From assembly GCF_020510705.1 (NCBI RefSeq), contig NZ_CP075184.1, positions 1,054,001 to 1,118,000 of the forward strand: a stretch of 64,000 bases of DNA, given 5' to 3'. Under the pieces are notes generated by a model. It was not told the origin of the DNA. It searched no databases and saw only the letters and a program-made list of their open reading frames with translations. The position numbers and the translations under genes were made by a program. This document shows, one piece after another, positions 1 to 9,204 of the stretch; position 1 is the first letter of the stretch; each line of letters starts with the position of its first letter. This DNA is from Acidovorax radicis. GTDB taxonomy: Bacteria; Pseudomonadota; Gammaproteobacteria; Burkholderiales; Burkholderiaceae_C.

Positions 1-2122
1 GTGTGGTGCCCTTGGTGATCTTCCAGGCCAGGCCCAGGTCCAGCAGCGTGTAGGACGGCCAGTACTGCGTGTTGGCGGTATCGCCATACACCTTGCCCAC
101 ATGGCGTACCCCGGCGCTGGCCGTGATGGCCGGCGTGATGGCGTACGACACCCACAGGTTGGCCACGGTTTGGGGCACCAGCGTAGGCACCTTGCCCGCG
201 CGCGAGAGGCCGCCCTGCACGAAGTTCTCATACCGCGCACGGGTGTGCGAGAGGTTGCCTTGCACCTGCCACTGCGCGTCGGGGCGCACGCCCGCCGACA
301 GCTCGATGCCCTTGGACGATTGCTCTCCCACAAGGACCGTCAGGTTGGGGTTATTGAGGTCTTGTGATGCGATGTTCTTGCGGTGGATCTGGAAGACCGA
401 GACCGTGGCGCTGCCCTTGCCGCCCCAGAAGTCGAACTTGCTGCCAATCTCGGTCTGTCGGCCTGTGGTCAGTTCGCTGTTGTTGCGCACGTCGCTGAAC
501 GATGCCGACGCCAGCGAGCCCGATGGTGGGTCTGCCGCGTTCGAGGCCTGCGCATACAGATTGGCGCCGGGGGCGATGTCCCACACCACTGCAAGGCGGC
601 CGGTGGTGGGGTGGTAGCTGCGGCTGAAGGTAGCGGGGCTGCTGGCCGTGACGGCGCGGCGGTTGACCAGGTCCAACCCGATGCGTTCATGGCGCAAGGC
701 CGTCACCAGGTTGACCGCCGGGGCCACCAACGTGCGGTTTTCCAGATACAGCGCGGTGGTGCTGATCTTGTTGTCCTTGTCAGGGTTGTACCCTGGGCTG
801 ATACCCGGAATGTCGAAGAAATTCTCGGTGTTGAACTGGTAGGGGTTGACGGTGCTCACCGTCGTGGACACCGATTGCGGGTAGCGGGTTTGCCGGTTGA
901 CACTCACATCCACACCAAAGGCCCAGTCGCTTTTTTTGCCGGCCAGCCGCCCCTGGTAGGTGCCTTCCAGCCGGTTACCCACCAGCTCCTGGTCGTGCCG
1001 CTGCAGATAGGGCGACGAGCGTGTGACGGCCGTGTTGGTGGCGTTGAAGGTGTAGATCTCCACGTTGCGATAGTCGCGCAGCGCGTCATAGGCATACAGT
1101 GTGTTCTTGAGCTGCAGCGCATCCGACACACGCCATTGCGACACCGAACGCAGCCACTGCACGCGGTGCTCGTACATGCCATCTGCGCTGTTGTAGTTCT
1201 TGAATCGAGTCGCCGGGTCAATGTGCAGTGCGCCGTCAGCAGGCTGCAGCACCGGCGTGCCCCAGTAGGGCCGGTCCACGTGGTCCTTCTGGTATTCATA
1301 GGCCAGGGTGTGGGTGAAACCGCTCCCCAGGTCCGACAGCAGCGACGTGGCCAACTGCGTGGCCTGTGTCTTGGTGCCCTCGGTCCAGCTGCCCGCGTCC
1401 TTGTGGTTGATGTCGATGCGTGCAAAGTGCGCGGGGGCAGCGCTGTGGTCGCTGCCCGCGATGCGGCGGTTCAGGCCGACGGAGACCTCTTTGAGCCGGT
1501 ACGAACCCAGCCGCACCTGGCCTTCGGCAAAGTCGCTGCGCTCGGCAGTTTTGGTGAGGTAGTTGATCGATCCGCCCACGCCGCCTGCGCCAAAAAGAAA
1601 GCTCGATGCCCCGCCAATGGCCTCGACGCGGTCGTAGATCCAGCTGTCCACCGCGCGGGTGGCGCTGCCGTATTGCGGGTTGACGCCGTTGTAGAGCTGC
1701 GCGACGGAGCTCGAGGTAAACCCCCGGTAGCTGGCCGCCATGGAACCGGGGGCGTTGTGGGCGGTCACGCCGGGGATGGAGCGCAAGACTTCCTGCGTGT
1801 CTTGCGCACCGCGGGCGTCGATGGTGGCGCGGTCGACGACCGTGACCGAGGCGGGGGTTTCGCGGGCGGTCAGCCCCAGGCGGCTGCCGGTTTCAGTGGG
1901 TGTGTCCAGGTTGAGTTTGCCGTTGCTGGCGGGCGCAGCGTCCACCACGTCCACGGTTTGGAGTGTGGGCGCCGCCGCGTTTTGTGCGCGGCCTGGCAGG
2001 GGCGCCAGCGCCAGCGTGGCCAGCACGCTGGCGCACAACGTCGAGAGCGGGAACACCGCAGCGTGTGACGCAGGCGCGCACGCCAAGGGGGCCGCGATGC
2101 GGAGAAAAGAAATACGGGACAT
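1..2122 (-). CDS. TonB-dependent outer-membrane receptor (3'-truncated by window edge)
   Basis: This reading frame opens with ATG at 2122 and stays open to base 1, so the C-terminus lies outside the window. The first ~46 residues form a long signal peptide ending near APLPGRAQN. A plug domain follows with the motif SFLFGAGGVGGSINYLTK (around residues 178-195), typical of siderophore-type TonB receptors. The remainder alternates short strands as in a 22-stranded barrel (for example NKISTTALYLENRTL). The family imports ferric siderophores or other scarce ligands using TonB energy. The ligand cannot be told, and no TonB/ExbBD or siderophore genes are adjacent. A DUF2946-like gene lies just upstream in the same direction, a common partner of metal-related receptors. 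The family call is secure; the substrate is unknown. Confidence 0.9.
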   Translation of the reverse strand, partial: MSRISFLRIAAPLACAPASHAAVFPLSTLCASVLATLALAPLPGRAQNAAAPTLQTVDVVDAAPASNGKLNLDTPTETGSRLGLTARETPASVTVVDRATIDARGAQDTQEVLRSIPGVTAHNAPGSMAASYRGFTSSSVAQLYNGVNPQYGSATRAVDSWIYDRVEAIGGASSFLFGAGGVGGSINYLTKTAERSDFAEGQVRLGSYRLKEVSVGLNRRIAGSDHSAAPAHFARIDINHKDAGSWTEGTKTQATQLATSLLSDLGSGFTHTLAYEYQKDHVDRPYWGTPVLQPADGALHIDPATRFKNYNSADGMYEHRVQWLRSVSQWRVSDALQLKNTLYAYDALRDYRNVEIYTFNATNTAVTRSSPYLQRHDQELVGNRLEGTYQGRLAGKKSDWAFGVDVSVNRQTRYPQSVSTTVSTVNPYQFNTENFFDIPGISPGYNPDKDNKISTTALYLENRTLVAPAVNLVTALRHERIGLDLVNRRAVTASSPATFSRSYHPTTGRLAVVWDIAPGANLYAQASNAADPPSGSLASASFSDVRNNSELTTGRQTEIGSKFDFWGGKGSATVSVFQIHRKNIASQDLNNPNLTVLVGEQSSKGIELSAGVRPDAQWQVQGNLSHTRARYENFVQGGLSRAGKVPTLVPQTVANLWVSYAITPAITASAGVRHVGKVYGDTANTQYWPSYTLLDLGLAWKITKGTT

Positions 2123-2264
2123 AAAAACGCTCGGGACGCGACGGCGTGGCCCGCGCTCAACGGGGCGATATGCGATATGGCGATATGGCAACACGGTGCC
2201 GTGAGTCGCCATAGGGAGCGAAGGAGCGCGCCGTCTTTCGGACAGACAGGGAATGGCGGCACCG

Positions 2265-2287
2265 GCCCATCCGTTTACCGGATGGGC
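2265..2287 (-). terminator. Stem-loop between DUF2946-like gene and TonB receptor
   Basis: A perfect 9-bp inverted repeat, GCCCATCCG and CGGATGGGC, is separated by a 5-base loop. It lies 25 bases past the stop of the upstream leftward gene. No T-tract follows on the minus strand, so it is only a weak terminator candidate; it could equally be an RNA stability or leader structure. Confidence 0.4.
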
Positions 2288-2311
2288 GCAGCCACCACAG
2301 GGGGCGTCAGC

Positions 2312-2671
2312 TCAAGAGCGTGCGGGAGGCCCGCGCGCGGGCAAAGGCGCAGCCGTGACCGCTGCCATGCGGGCGGCCTCGACGGGTTGCAGCGCATGCG
2401 CCAGCGGGTGCGCCGGAAGGATGTGGGGCAGCGCCAATGCGGGGGGCGGTGCCCCCGCGGTGGAGCACAAGGGGCAGTCCATGCCCATCGTGCCCATTTC
2501 GACCTGCCCGTCGTCGGTTTGCACCAGCAGCTTGATGGTGCCAACGCCCGAGCAGATGACCTCGATGGACTGCGGGTGCACCAGCGGCGAGGCGATGGCC
2601 AAACCCACAGACGCCATGAACCATGCGAGCACCCAGAGGCGCAGAGCAATGAAGGTTCGACGGGCAGTCAT
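2312..2671 (-). CDS. DUF2946-like small exported protein with CxxC
   Basis: A 119-residue protein. I start it at MTARRTF rather than at upstream in-frame codons because a hydrophobic signal segment follows directly (LWVLAWFMASVGLAIA). The mature part has a single GMDCPLC motif around residues 65-70 and a low-complexity Ala/Pro tail. This architecture (signal anchor, one Cys-pair, variable tail) fits the DUF2946 family, which often sits beside metal or haem uptake genes. It precedes the TonB receptor in the same direction, so a joint role in metal or siderophore uptake is an inference. The function of the family is not established. Confidence 0.6.
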   Translation of the reverse strand: MTARRTFIALRLWVLAWFMASVGLAIASPLVHPQSIEVICSGVGTIKLLVQTDDGQVEMGTMGMDCPLCSTAGAPPPALALPHILPAHPLAHALQPVEAARMAAVTAAPLPARGPPARS

Positions 2672-2758
2672 GGGGGCGATGATACCGGCGGTGCGGGGGC
2701 GCTGAGCGCAATTGCACGCGGCGCGTTTGTGCAGATGCAGAGAAGGTGGGTAGTGAAT

Positions 2759-2819
2759 GCTATAAATTATGTAGCTGCATGCGCTTGATAAATAAGCGCT
2801 GCAGCCACTTTTCATTCAA
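2759..2819. repeat. Dispersed intergenic palindromic repeat, copy 1
   Basis: An imperfect palindrome of about 60 bp with two GCGCTT/AAGCGC half-sites. It aligns, as reverse complement, with copies near 24.61, 29.12 and 52.68 kb; all share the TAGCA terminus. It lies between the DUF2946-like gene and the aldehyde dehydrogenase and codes for nothing. Confidence 0.65.
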
Positions 2820-2960
2820 TACCGCGAAAGCAGCGCGCCAGACATGGGCGCCACCGACGGTGATCGGTGACGGCGCGGGCACGTGCGCTGGCTGACGACG
2901 ACCCGTATGCGCGGGCACGGGCGAATGCCAGCCCCGCGCTCTGTCCCCTCAGCCGATGTA

Positions 2961-4400
2961 TCAAGCCTGGGTATAGGCCGTCTTCACCGTGGTGTAGAAC
3001 TCAGCCGCATACCGCCCCTGCTCGCGCGATCCGTAGCTGGAGCGCTTGCGGCCACCGAACGGCACGTGGTAATCCACACCCGCAGTGGGCAGGTTCACCA
3101 TCACCATGCCCGCCTGGGCGTGGCGCTTGAAGTGGGTCGCGTGTTTGAGGCTGGTGGTGGCAATGCCGCTGGCCAGGCCAAACTGCGTGTCGTTGGCCAT
3201 CGCCAGCGCTTCGTCGTAGTCCTTCACGCGCAGCACGCTGACCACCGGGCCGAAGATTTCTTCGCGGTTGATGCGCATCTGCGCGTTGGTGTCGGTGAAC
3301 AGCGCGGGGCGCATGTAGTAGCCGGGGGCGCCGTCCGCGTTGGTGGCCAGGGCCTCGCCGCCATAGGCCAGCGTGGCGCCTTCCTGCTTGCCGATGCCGA
3401 TGTATTCCAGGTCTTGGGCCAACTGGCGGTCGTCCACTACGGGGCCGATGTCGGTGCCGGCCTTGCGGGCATCATCCACCTTCAGGGTTTTCATTTTCTC
3501 GACCATGGCGGCCACGAAACGGTCGTGAATGCCTTCGGTCACGATCAGGCGGCTGCTGGCGGTGCAGCGCTGGCCGGTCGAGAAGAAGCCGCTGTTGATG
3601 GCAGCACCCACGGCGACGTTCAGGTCGGCATCGTCCAGCACCACAAACGGGTTCTTGCCACCCATTTCGAGCTGAATCTTCGCGCCGCGTGGCACACAGG
3701 CTGCCGCCACGCGCTGGCCGGTGCCCACCGAGCCTGTGAAACTCACGCCTGCAATGCGCTCGTCGTCGAGCAGCACCTGGCCCACGTCAGAGCCACGGCC
3801 CATCACCAGGTTGAACACGCCGGCTGGCAGGCCCGCGCGGTGCAGGATGTCGGCCAGTGCCCAGGCAGAGCCCGGCACCACTTCGGCGGGCTTGAACACC
3901 ACGCAGTTGCCGTACGCCAGCGCCGGGGCAATCTTCCAGGCAGGGATCGCAATGGGGAAGTTCCATGGCGTGATGATGCCAATGATGCCCAGCGGCTCGC
4001 GCGTGATCTCCACGCCGATGCCAGGGCGTACCGAAGGCATCACCTCGCCTCCGGGGCGCAGCGCTTCACCGGCAAAGAACTTGAAGATGGCGGCGGCGCG
4101 GCCCACTTCACCAATCGCCTCGGGCAGGGTCTTGCCTTCTTCGCGCGCCAGCAGGTCGCCCAGTTCGGCCTTGCGGGCAATGATCTCGTTGCCCACGGCA
4201 TCGAGGACGTCAAAACGCTGCTGCGGGGTCGAGAGACTCCAGGTGGGAAACGCTGCCTGTGCAGCGGCCACGGCGTCCAGTGCCTGCTCGCGGCTGGCCA
4301 CGGCGTAGTCGCCGATCACGTCACGTGTGTCCGAGGGGTTGGTGTTGTGGTAGGTGCGGACGCCGTCGGTCCAGGCGCCGCCAATCAGGTTTGCATGCAT
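2961..4400 (-). CDS. Alpha-ketoglutaric semialdehyde dehydrogenase
   Basis: A 479-residue NAD(P)-dependent aldehyde dehydrogenase. The start MHANLIGG is preferred over an upstream in-frame codon because family members begin at this point. TPWNFP (144-149, oxyanion Asn147), LEMGGKN (general base Glu245) and GQRCTAS (nucleophile Cys279) are all present. The sequence is closest in style to 2,5-dioxovalerate (alpha-ketoglutaric semialdehyde) dehydrogenases. That enzyme oxidises the product of KdgD to 2-oxoglutarate and ends the oxidative uronate pathway, which matches the gudD and kdgD genes upstream in the same direction. The aldehyde dehydrogenase family is certain. The substrate is inferred from similarity and strong context. 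Confidence 0.85.
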   Translation of the reverse strand: MHANLIGGAWTDGVRTYHNTNPSDTRDVIGDYAVASREQALDAVAAAQAAFPTWSLSTPQQRFDVLDAVGNEIIARKAELGDLLAREEGKTLPEAIGEVGRAAAIFKFFAGEALRPGGEVMPSVRPGIGVEITREPLGIIGIITPWNFPIAIPAWKIAPALAYGNCVVFKPAEVVPGSAWALADILHRAGLPAGVFNLVMGRGSDVGQVLLDDERIAGVSFTGSVGTGQRVAAACVPRGAKIQLEMGGKNPFVVLDDADLNVAVGAAINSGFFSTGQRCTASSRLIVTEGIHDRFVAAMVEKMKTLKVDDARKAGTDIGPVVDDRQLAQDLEYIGIGKQEGATLAYGGEALATNADGAPGYYMRPALFTDTNAQMRINREEIFGPVVSVLRVKDYDEALAMANDTQFGLASGIATTSLKHATHFKRHAQAGMVMVNLPTAGVDYHVPFGGRKRSSYGSREQGRYAAEFYTTVKTAYTQA

Positions 4401-4481
4401 GGCTGTGGTTTCAGGGAGTGAGGGAAAAGGGCAGGGCGTGTCCACCGTCTCCAGCGACGCGGGGCACGCCCCGGGGATGGC

Positions 4482-5582
4482 TTAAAAGGCAGTGCGCAGA
4501 CCCACCTGCGTCACGCTCTTCTGGCTGATGAAGTCTTTCAGGTCACCCGTGGCTTGCGACACCGAGGCGTAAAGGAACGTGTTCTTGGACAGGGCATACC
4601 GTGCGCCGAATGCCACCTTGCCCAGGGTGCTGCTCTGGCCAGCGGCGTTGGCATATTTCACGCGAGTGTAGTTGGCTCCCAACAGCACCCACTGCGTGAC
4701 GGGCACTTCGACACCGATGGTGGTGCCATCACTGCGGTCCATGGTGAATGTGCTGTCGCCGGTCACCGTGAGGCTGTTGCCAGTGAAGGCCCCATTGACC
4801 GAGGTGGTGGTCAGATCGCGGTTGCGCTGCACGCCACCGAGGACCTTGACAGGGCCGAACTGGTAGTTGGCCGCCACCGTGAGGGATTTGTTCACGTTGT
4901 CACCTGAGTCGCGCGCGCGGTTCCACTCGTACGACATCGCGGTGTTGAGCGCGCCCTGGCTGTAGCTCAGCTTGACGCCATAAAAGCGGTCTGCCGTGTT
5001 CTCGCCAGGGGCGACTTGCGCTGCGGCCTGAAAGCCGCCGTAGTTGATGGTCTGCACCTGCAGCACATTGTCGGCACGTGGGGCGTTGAGCCACATGGGC
5101 AGCGCCTTGCCTGCATTGGTAACGCCCGTGCCTGGGTTCAGCGTCAGGGCGTTGGTGAAGGGGTTGCTCAGGCCCATCACCGAGTCTTCCAGGATGTACT
5201 GACGGCCCAGACGTATTTCACCCACGGTGGCGGAAGACAGCGACACAAACGCCTGCCGCCCAAACGCGCGGCCGCCCTGGGCCGCAGCGCCGTTGTCCAC
5301 GTTGAAGCCACTTTCCAGCAGCACGCCCGCCTTCAGGCCACCGCCCAGGTCTTCTGTGGTGCGCAGGCCCCAGCGCGACCCATTGAGGCCGTTGGTGGTG
5401 CCATCGTTCATGGAGGTCACGCTGCCTGCGCCCGAACGCGAGCCAGCGCTGTAGTGGCTGACATTGGCATCAATCAGCGTGAAAAGTGTCACGCTCGACT
5501 GGGCCTGTGCCAACGGTGCGGCGCCAGCCAGGAGGGCGGCGCAAGCCATCAGGGCGGTGTTGGATTTCGATGGTTGGGTCAT
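4482..5582 (-). CDS. Gram-negative trimeric porin
   Basis: A 366-residue outer-membrane porin of the betaproteobacterial 16-strand type. The start MTQPSK is chosen because a clear signal peptide (ALMACAALLAGAAPLAQAQ) follows. The mature protein opens with SSVTLFTLIDANVSHY. Typical porin features are SRWGLRTTEDLGGGLKAG, the GRQAFVSLSS and IRLGRQY segments, and a C-terminal Phe (VGLRTAF) needed for BAM-dependent assembly. It lies between gudD and the semialdehyde dehydrogenase in the same direction, so it may be the outer-membrane entry route for uronates or aldarates; that substrate link is an inference. Confidence 0.9.
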   Translation of the reverse strand: MTQPSKSNTALMACAALLAGAAPLAQAQSSVTLFTLIDANVSHYSAGSRSGAGSVTSMNDGTTNGLNGSRWGLRTTEDLGGGLKAGVLLESGFNVDNGAAAQGGRAFGRQAFVSLSSATVGEIRLGRQYILEDSVMGLSNPFTNALTLNPGTGVTNAGKALPMWLNAPRADNVLQVQTINYGGFQAAAQVAPGENTADRFYGVKLSYSQGALNTAMSYEWNRARDSGDNVNKSLTVAANYQFGPVKVLGGVQRNRDLTTTSVNGAFTGNSLTVTGDSTFTMDRSDGTTIGVEVPVTQWVLLGANYTRVKYANAAGQSSTLGKVAFGARYALSKNTFLYASVSQATGDLKDFISQKSVTQVGLRTAF

Positions 5583-5775
5583 GTTGTCTCCTCGATTTTT
5601 TGGGATGGATGGAACGGTCAGCGTTGAAAAGGCATGCCGCCATGGGGTGGCCGCACCGCCTTTGCTTGGGATCGCGCCAGCACACTCCATCAAGTGCAAA
5701 CCCAAAGGCCATAGGGCTGGCGCAAAGTGAGGAGATCAGCCGGAGCCCGCAGGCATCCGTGCCGATCCGCGCGCC

Positions 5776-7110
5776 TCAGCGCACGAGCGCAGGGCGTTTG
5801 GGGTCAAAGGCCCAGCCTGGCAACAGGTACTGCATGGCCATTGCGTCGTCGCGTGCGCCCAGGCCATGCTGCAGATACAGCTGGTGGGCGGCCTCCACGG
5901 CATCCATGTCGAGCGTCACGCCCAGGCCCGGCGCGGTCGGCACGGCCACCTCGCCGTTGACGATCTGCAGGGGGTGCTGCGTCAGGCCCTGGCCGTCCTG
6001 CCAGATCCAGTGGGTGTCGATGGCCGTGACACGACCGGGGGCTGCCGCTGCTGCATGGGTGAACATGGCCAGCGACACATCAAAGTGGTTGTTGGAGTGC
6101 GAACCCCAGGTCAGTCCAAAGTCGCGGCAGGTCTGTGCCACGCGCACGGCACCCTGCATGGTCCAGAAATGCGGGTCGGCCAGCGGAATGTCCACCGCCT
6201 GCAGCGACAGCGAATGCACCATCTGCCGCCAGTCGGTGGCGACCATGTTCGTCGCGGTGGGCAAGCCCGTGGCGCGGCGGAACTCGGCCATCACTTCGCG
6301 GCCCGAAAAGCCGTCCTCTGCACCACACGGGTCTTCGGCATAGGCCAGCGTGCCATGCAGGTCACGCAGCAGCCGCACGGCGTCTTTGAGCAGCCAGCCG
6401 CCATTGGGGTCGAGCGTGACGCGCGCCTGCGGGAAGCGGGCCTTGAGGGCGCGGATCGCTTCCACCTCGGCTTCGCCCGGCAACACCCCGCCCTTGAGCT
6501 TGAAGTCCTGAAACCCGTAGCGGGCCTGGGCCGCTTCAGCCAAGGCCACCACCGCCTCGGGGGTCATGGCTGCCTCGTGGCGCAGGCGCAGCCACGCGTC
6601 GTCGGCCTCGGGGGCGGCGTCGTAGGGCAGGTCGGTTTTGTGGCGGTCTCCCACAAAAAAGAGGTACCCGAGCATGGGCACGGCGCTGCGTTGCTGGCCT
6701 TCGCCGAGCAGCGCGCAGACGGGAACCTCCAGGTGTTGACCGAGCAGGTCAAGCAGGGCGGTTTCCACCGCCGTTACGGCATGGATGGTGGTGCGCAGGT
6801 CAAAGGTCTGCAGGCCGCGCCCGCCGGCATCGCGCCCCGCAAAGGTGGTGCGAACTTCATTGAGCACACGTTGCCAGTCGCCCACGCGGGCGTTGTCGAT
6901 GAGGGGGCGTGCGTCTTCCAGCGTTTGCCGGATGGGCTCCCCCCCGGGGACTTCGGCCACCCCCGTGCGCCCCGCGCTGTCGGTGAGGATCAGCAGATTG
7001 CGCGTGAAATAGGGCGCATGTGCACCCGAAAGGTTCAGCAGCATGCTGTCGCGGCCCGCCACCGGGACCACGCGAACGCTGGTGATGCGTGGTGTGCTCA
7101 TCGTCATCAT
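5776..7110 (-). CDS. gudD: D-glucarate dehydratase
   Basis: A 444-residue enolase-superfamily enzyme that dehydrates D-glucarate to 5-keto-4-deoxy-D-glucarate. Family signatures are present: FKLKGG with Lys204/Lys206, metal-ligand motif LDPNGGW (Asp234), AEDPCG (Glu259), TNMVATDW, and the catalytic His338 in SHSNNHFD. The start codon overlaps the kdgD stop as ATGA, so translation is coupled. Length and motifs match GudD (about 440-450 residues), rather than the shorter mandelate racemase or GalrD enzymes. It supplies the KdgD substrate. The identification is firm; some homologues also accept L-idarate. Confidence 0.93.
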   Translation of the reverse strand: MMTMSTPRITSVRVVPVAGRDSMLLNLSGAHAPYFTRNLLILTDSAGRTGVAEVPGGEPIRQTLEDARPLIDNARVGDWQRVLNEVRTTFAGRDAGGRGLQTFDLRTTIHAVTAVETALLDLLGQHLEVPVCALLGEGQQRSAVPMLGYLFFVGDRHKTDLPYDAAPEADDAWLRLRHEAAMTPEAVVALAEAAQARYGFQDFKLKGGVLPGEAEVEAIRALKARFPQARVTLDPNGGWLLKDAVRLLRDLHGTLAYAEDPCGAEDGFSGREVMAEFRRATGLPTATNMVATDWRQMVHSLSLQAVDIPLADPHFWTMQGAVRVAQTCRDFGLTWGSHSNNHFDVSLAMFTHAAAAAPGRVTAIDTHWIWQDGQGLTQHPLQIVNGEVAVPTAPGLGVTLDMDAVEAAHQLYLQHGLGARDDAMAMQYLLPGWAFDPKRPALVR

Positions 7111-8018
7111 TGCGGCCCCAGCGGCGCCATCAGGGCGCGCAGTTGTTCGACTTCGGAAGGCTTGAGGTCAGACAGCGGTGGGCGCACCGGCCCTGCGCTG
7201 TGGCCCGACAGCGTGGCGCCCGCTTTCACGATGGCCACGGCATACCCCTGGCCCTGGTTGCGCAGCGCGATATACGGCAGAAAGAAGTCGCGGATCAGGC
7301 GGTCGCAGGTGGCGGTGTCGCCAGCGGCATGGGCGTTGTAAAACGCCATGGCCGTCTTCGGAACAAAGTTGAAAACAGCCGACGAATACACCGGGCATCC
7401 CATGGCCTTGTAGGCGCCTGCAAACACCTCGGCGGTGGGCAGGCCGCCCAGATAGGCAAAACGATCGCCCAAGGTCTGGCGGATCGCCACAAACGCTTCG
7501 ATGTCGCCAATGCCGTCCTTGAACCCGATGAGGTTGGGGCATGACGCCGCCAGCGTGATGAGGCTGGCCGGGGTCAGGCGGCAGGCGCCCCGGTTGTAAA
7601 CCACGACGCCGATCTTCACGCTCTGGCAAACGGCCTTGACGTGCGCCACCAGGCCGTCCTGGCTGGCTTCGGTCAGGTAGTGCGGCAGCAGCAAGATGCC
7701 TTGTGCACCCAGGCGCTCTGCTTCCTGGGCGTATTCAATGGCCAGCGTGGTGCCGCCGCCAGCGCCTGCAATGATGGGCGTGCGGCCCCGGCAGGTGTCC
7801 ACTGCCACCTTCACGACTTCGCTGAACTCTTGCGGAGCCAACGAAAAGAACTCGCCCGTGCCTCCGGCTGCAAACAGGGCCGATGCGCCATAAGGCTGTA
7901 GCCATTCCAGCCGAGCGGCGTAAGGTTTGGGGGCAAAGCGCAGGTTGTTGTCGAAGTCGGTCAGCGGGAACGACAACAAGCCGGCCTTCAGCACGCTTTT
8001 GAGTTCTTGAGGGGTCAT
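7107..8018 (-). CDS. kdgD: 5-dehydro-4-deoxyglucarate dehydratase
   Basis: A 303-residue class I aldolase-like enzyme of the DHDPS superfamily that converts 5-keto-4-deoxyglucarate to alpha-ketoglutaric semialdehyde with loss of water and CO2. GGTGEFFSL near residue 52, Tyr141 (YNRG) and Schiff-base Lys167 ([10 protein letters not shown]) are visible. It is the first gene of the leftward arm and overlaps gudD by 4 bases. A GntR-type operator-like sequence lies about 85-105 bases upstream. The family is distinguished from DHDPS by GEFFSL and the gudD linkage. Confidence 0.93.
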   Translation of the reverse strand: MTPQELKSVLKAGLLSFPLTDFDNNLRFAPKPYAARLEWLQPYGASALFAAGGTGEFFSLAPQEFSEVVKVAVDTCRGRTPIIAGAGGGTTLAIEYAQEAERLGAQGILLLPHYLTEASQDGLVAHVKAVCQSVKIGVVVYNRGACRLTPASLITLAASCPNLIGFKDGIGDIEAFVAIRQTLGDRFAYLGGLPTAEVFAGAYKAMGCPVYSSAVFNFVPKTAMAFYNAHAAGDTATCDRLIRDFFLPYIALRNQGQGYAVAIVKAGATLSGHSAGPVRPPLSDLKPSEVEQLRALMAPLGPQ

Positions 8019-8102
8019 GGACAGGGGTCTCCGAGAGGGCGGTGGTCAAGTCGCAACGATGACTCGCAGGCTGAGGTGTTCAGGCGCGGAGCACATCGCT
8101 AG

Positions 8103-8121
8103 TTGTAAGTCATCGTACAAC
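8103..8121. promoter_or_regulatory. Putative GntR operator upstream of kdgD
   Basis: TTGTA and TACAA form an inverted repeat spanning 8103-8120, and the right half reads GTTGTACGA on the minus strand (8113-8121). This nine-base string recurs at 9138 in the gntR-udh intergenic region. It sits about 90 bases before the kdgD start, a suitable place for repression of the leftward operon by the adjacent FadR-type GntR protein. Binding is an inference from the shared motif. Confidence 0.5.
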
Positions 8122-8123
8122 AC

Positions 8124-8344
8124 AAACAAGAAAAATCGCTGCGGGAAACTACTGATGAGCCCTTCTGGCTAGGGGGCGGTTAGTCGCCGACGGGCGTGAC
8201 AAGCGTGGAAGCTGCGGGGCAAAAAAACCGAGCATGGTGCGGGCACAGAGGCACGCCTTGGTGGCCTGTGTCGGCGGCGGTGGGAGTTGCCGTTGCGGCG
8301 TTGGGATTTCGTCTGTTGCGCGCAGCCGGCGACGCCCCTCGGGT
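8124..8344. other. Noncoding gap between kdgD promoter and gntR 3' end
   Basis: This belongs to the 326-bp stretch between the kdgD start and the gntR stop. Besides the operator-like site at its left side, I see no convincing gene, terminator hairpin with T-tract, or repeat. Confidence 0.4.
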
Positions 8345-9082
8345 TTATGGCGCTTCGGTCTGGGCGCGGCGGCGGCGCTCACGGCTGTTGGCCAGGTGGG
8401 TGCGCATGGCCGCGCGTGCGCCATCCGGGTCCTGACCCACGATGGCGTCGTAGATGCTTTCATGCTCGCCATTGACGCGGCGCAGGTACTGTCGGCGGTC
8501 GTCGCCCGGCTCGGCCACTGTGGATGTTGCATCCAGTCGGGCGCGCGGGATGATCATGCTGCCCAGGGTGCCCATCAGCTCGGCGAAGTGGCTGTTTTGT
8601 GTGGCGCGTGCGATCTCAAGGTGAAACTGGAAGTCGGCGGCCACCGCGTCGCGTCCGGCATCCACGGCTGCAGCGATGTTGTTCAGGGCTTCGCGCATGG
8701 CCGTGATGTTGGCGGCCGTGCGGCGCTGTGCGGCCAGCGCTGCGGCTTCGGTCTCCATGCCGATGCGCAGTTCCAGCACGGCGATCACGTCGCGCAGCGT
8801 GCTGAACTGGTCGGGTGTGATCTTGAACCCCGGCGCCTGGCCCAGGCCCAGCACGAAGGTGCCGATACCGTGGCGGGTTTCCACCAGCCCCGAGGCCTGC
8901 AGCTTGGAGATGGCCTCGCGCACCACCGTCCGGCTGACGTTGAACTCTCTCATGATCGCGGCCTCGGTGGGGAGCTTATCGCCCAGCTGCAGGCGGCCCT
9001 CACGAATACGGTCGCCCAGCGAGTCCACCAGTTCCAGGGCCAGTGTCCGGGGCTTGCGACGCGGCGCTATGTCAGTGCTCAT
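8345..9082 (-). CDS. GntR-family (FadR subfamily) transcriptional regulator
   Basis: A 245-residue regulator. The N-terminal winged helix (about residues 10-75) contains LPTEAAIMREFNVSRTVVREAISKLQASGLVETRHGIGTF split over helix 2, helix 3 and wing, the standard GntR pattern. The C-terminal all-helical FCD domain (about 95-235) carries the metal-site type motif FHLEIARAT. The gene is divergent from udh and faces the kdgD arm, so it is the likely uronate/aldarate-responsive repressor of both. Operator-like sequences lie at 8103-8121 and 9138-9150, and the latter could also allow self-control. The effector is unknown; aldarates or uronates are expected. Confidence 0.88.
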   Translation of the reverse strand: MSTDIAPRRKPRTLALELVDSLGDRIREGRLQLGDKLPTEAAIMREFNVSRTVVREAISKLQASGLVETRHGIGTFVLGLGQAPGFKITPDQFSTLRDVIAVLELRIGMETEAAALAAQRRTAANITAMREALNNIAAAVDAGRDAVAADFQFHLEIARATQNSHFAELMGTLGSMIIPRARLDATSTVAEPGDDRRQYLRRVNGEHESIYDAIVGQDPDGARAAMRTHLANSRERRRRAQTEAP

Positions 9083-9137
9083 TGCTTGGTGTTATCCCTA
9101 TGTGGCGTCGTAGTGAGAAGGAGTACATTGCGTTTTC

Positions 9138-9150
9138 GTTGTACGACAAC
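9138..9150. promoter_or_regulatory. Putative GntR operator between gntR and udh
   Basis: GTTGT-ACG-ACAAC is a perfect 5-bp inverted repeat with a 3-base centre. It matches the usual GntR/FadR operator form (TTGT, three or four bases, ACAA). It lies 55 bases before udh and 55 bases before gntR. GTTGTACGA is shared with the site upstream of kdgD, which supports a common regulator. Confidence 0.6.
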
Positions 9151-9204
9151 TGATGACGTTCAACTGTTAGTACCACCACTGTATCAAGAACCATCGAAAT
9201 AGCC

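Noticed and set aside
383..2068. Long rightward open frame opposite the TonB receptor
   Set aside because: It is the complement of a clear receptor with plug motifs; the product is Arg/Gly/Val-rich without domain structure, as expected for an antisense shadow in GC-rich DNA.
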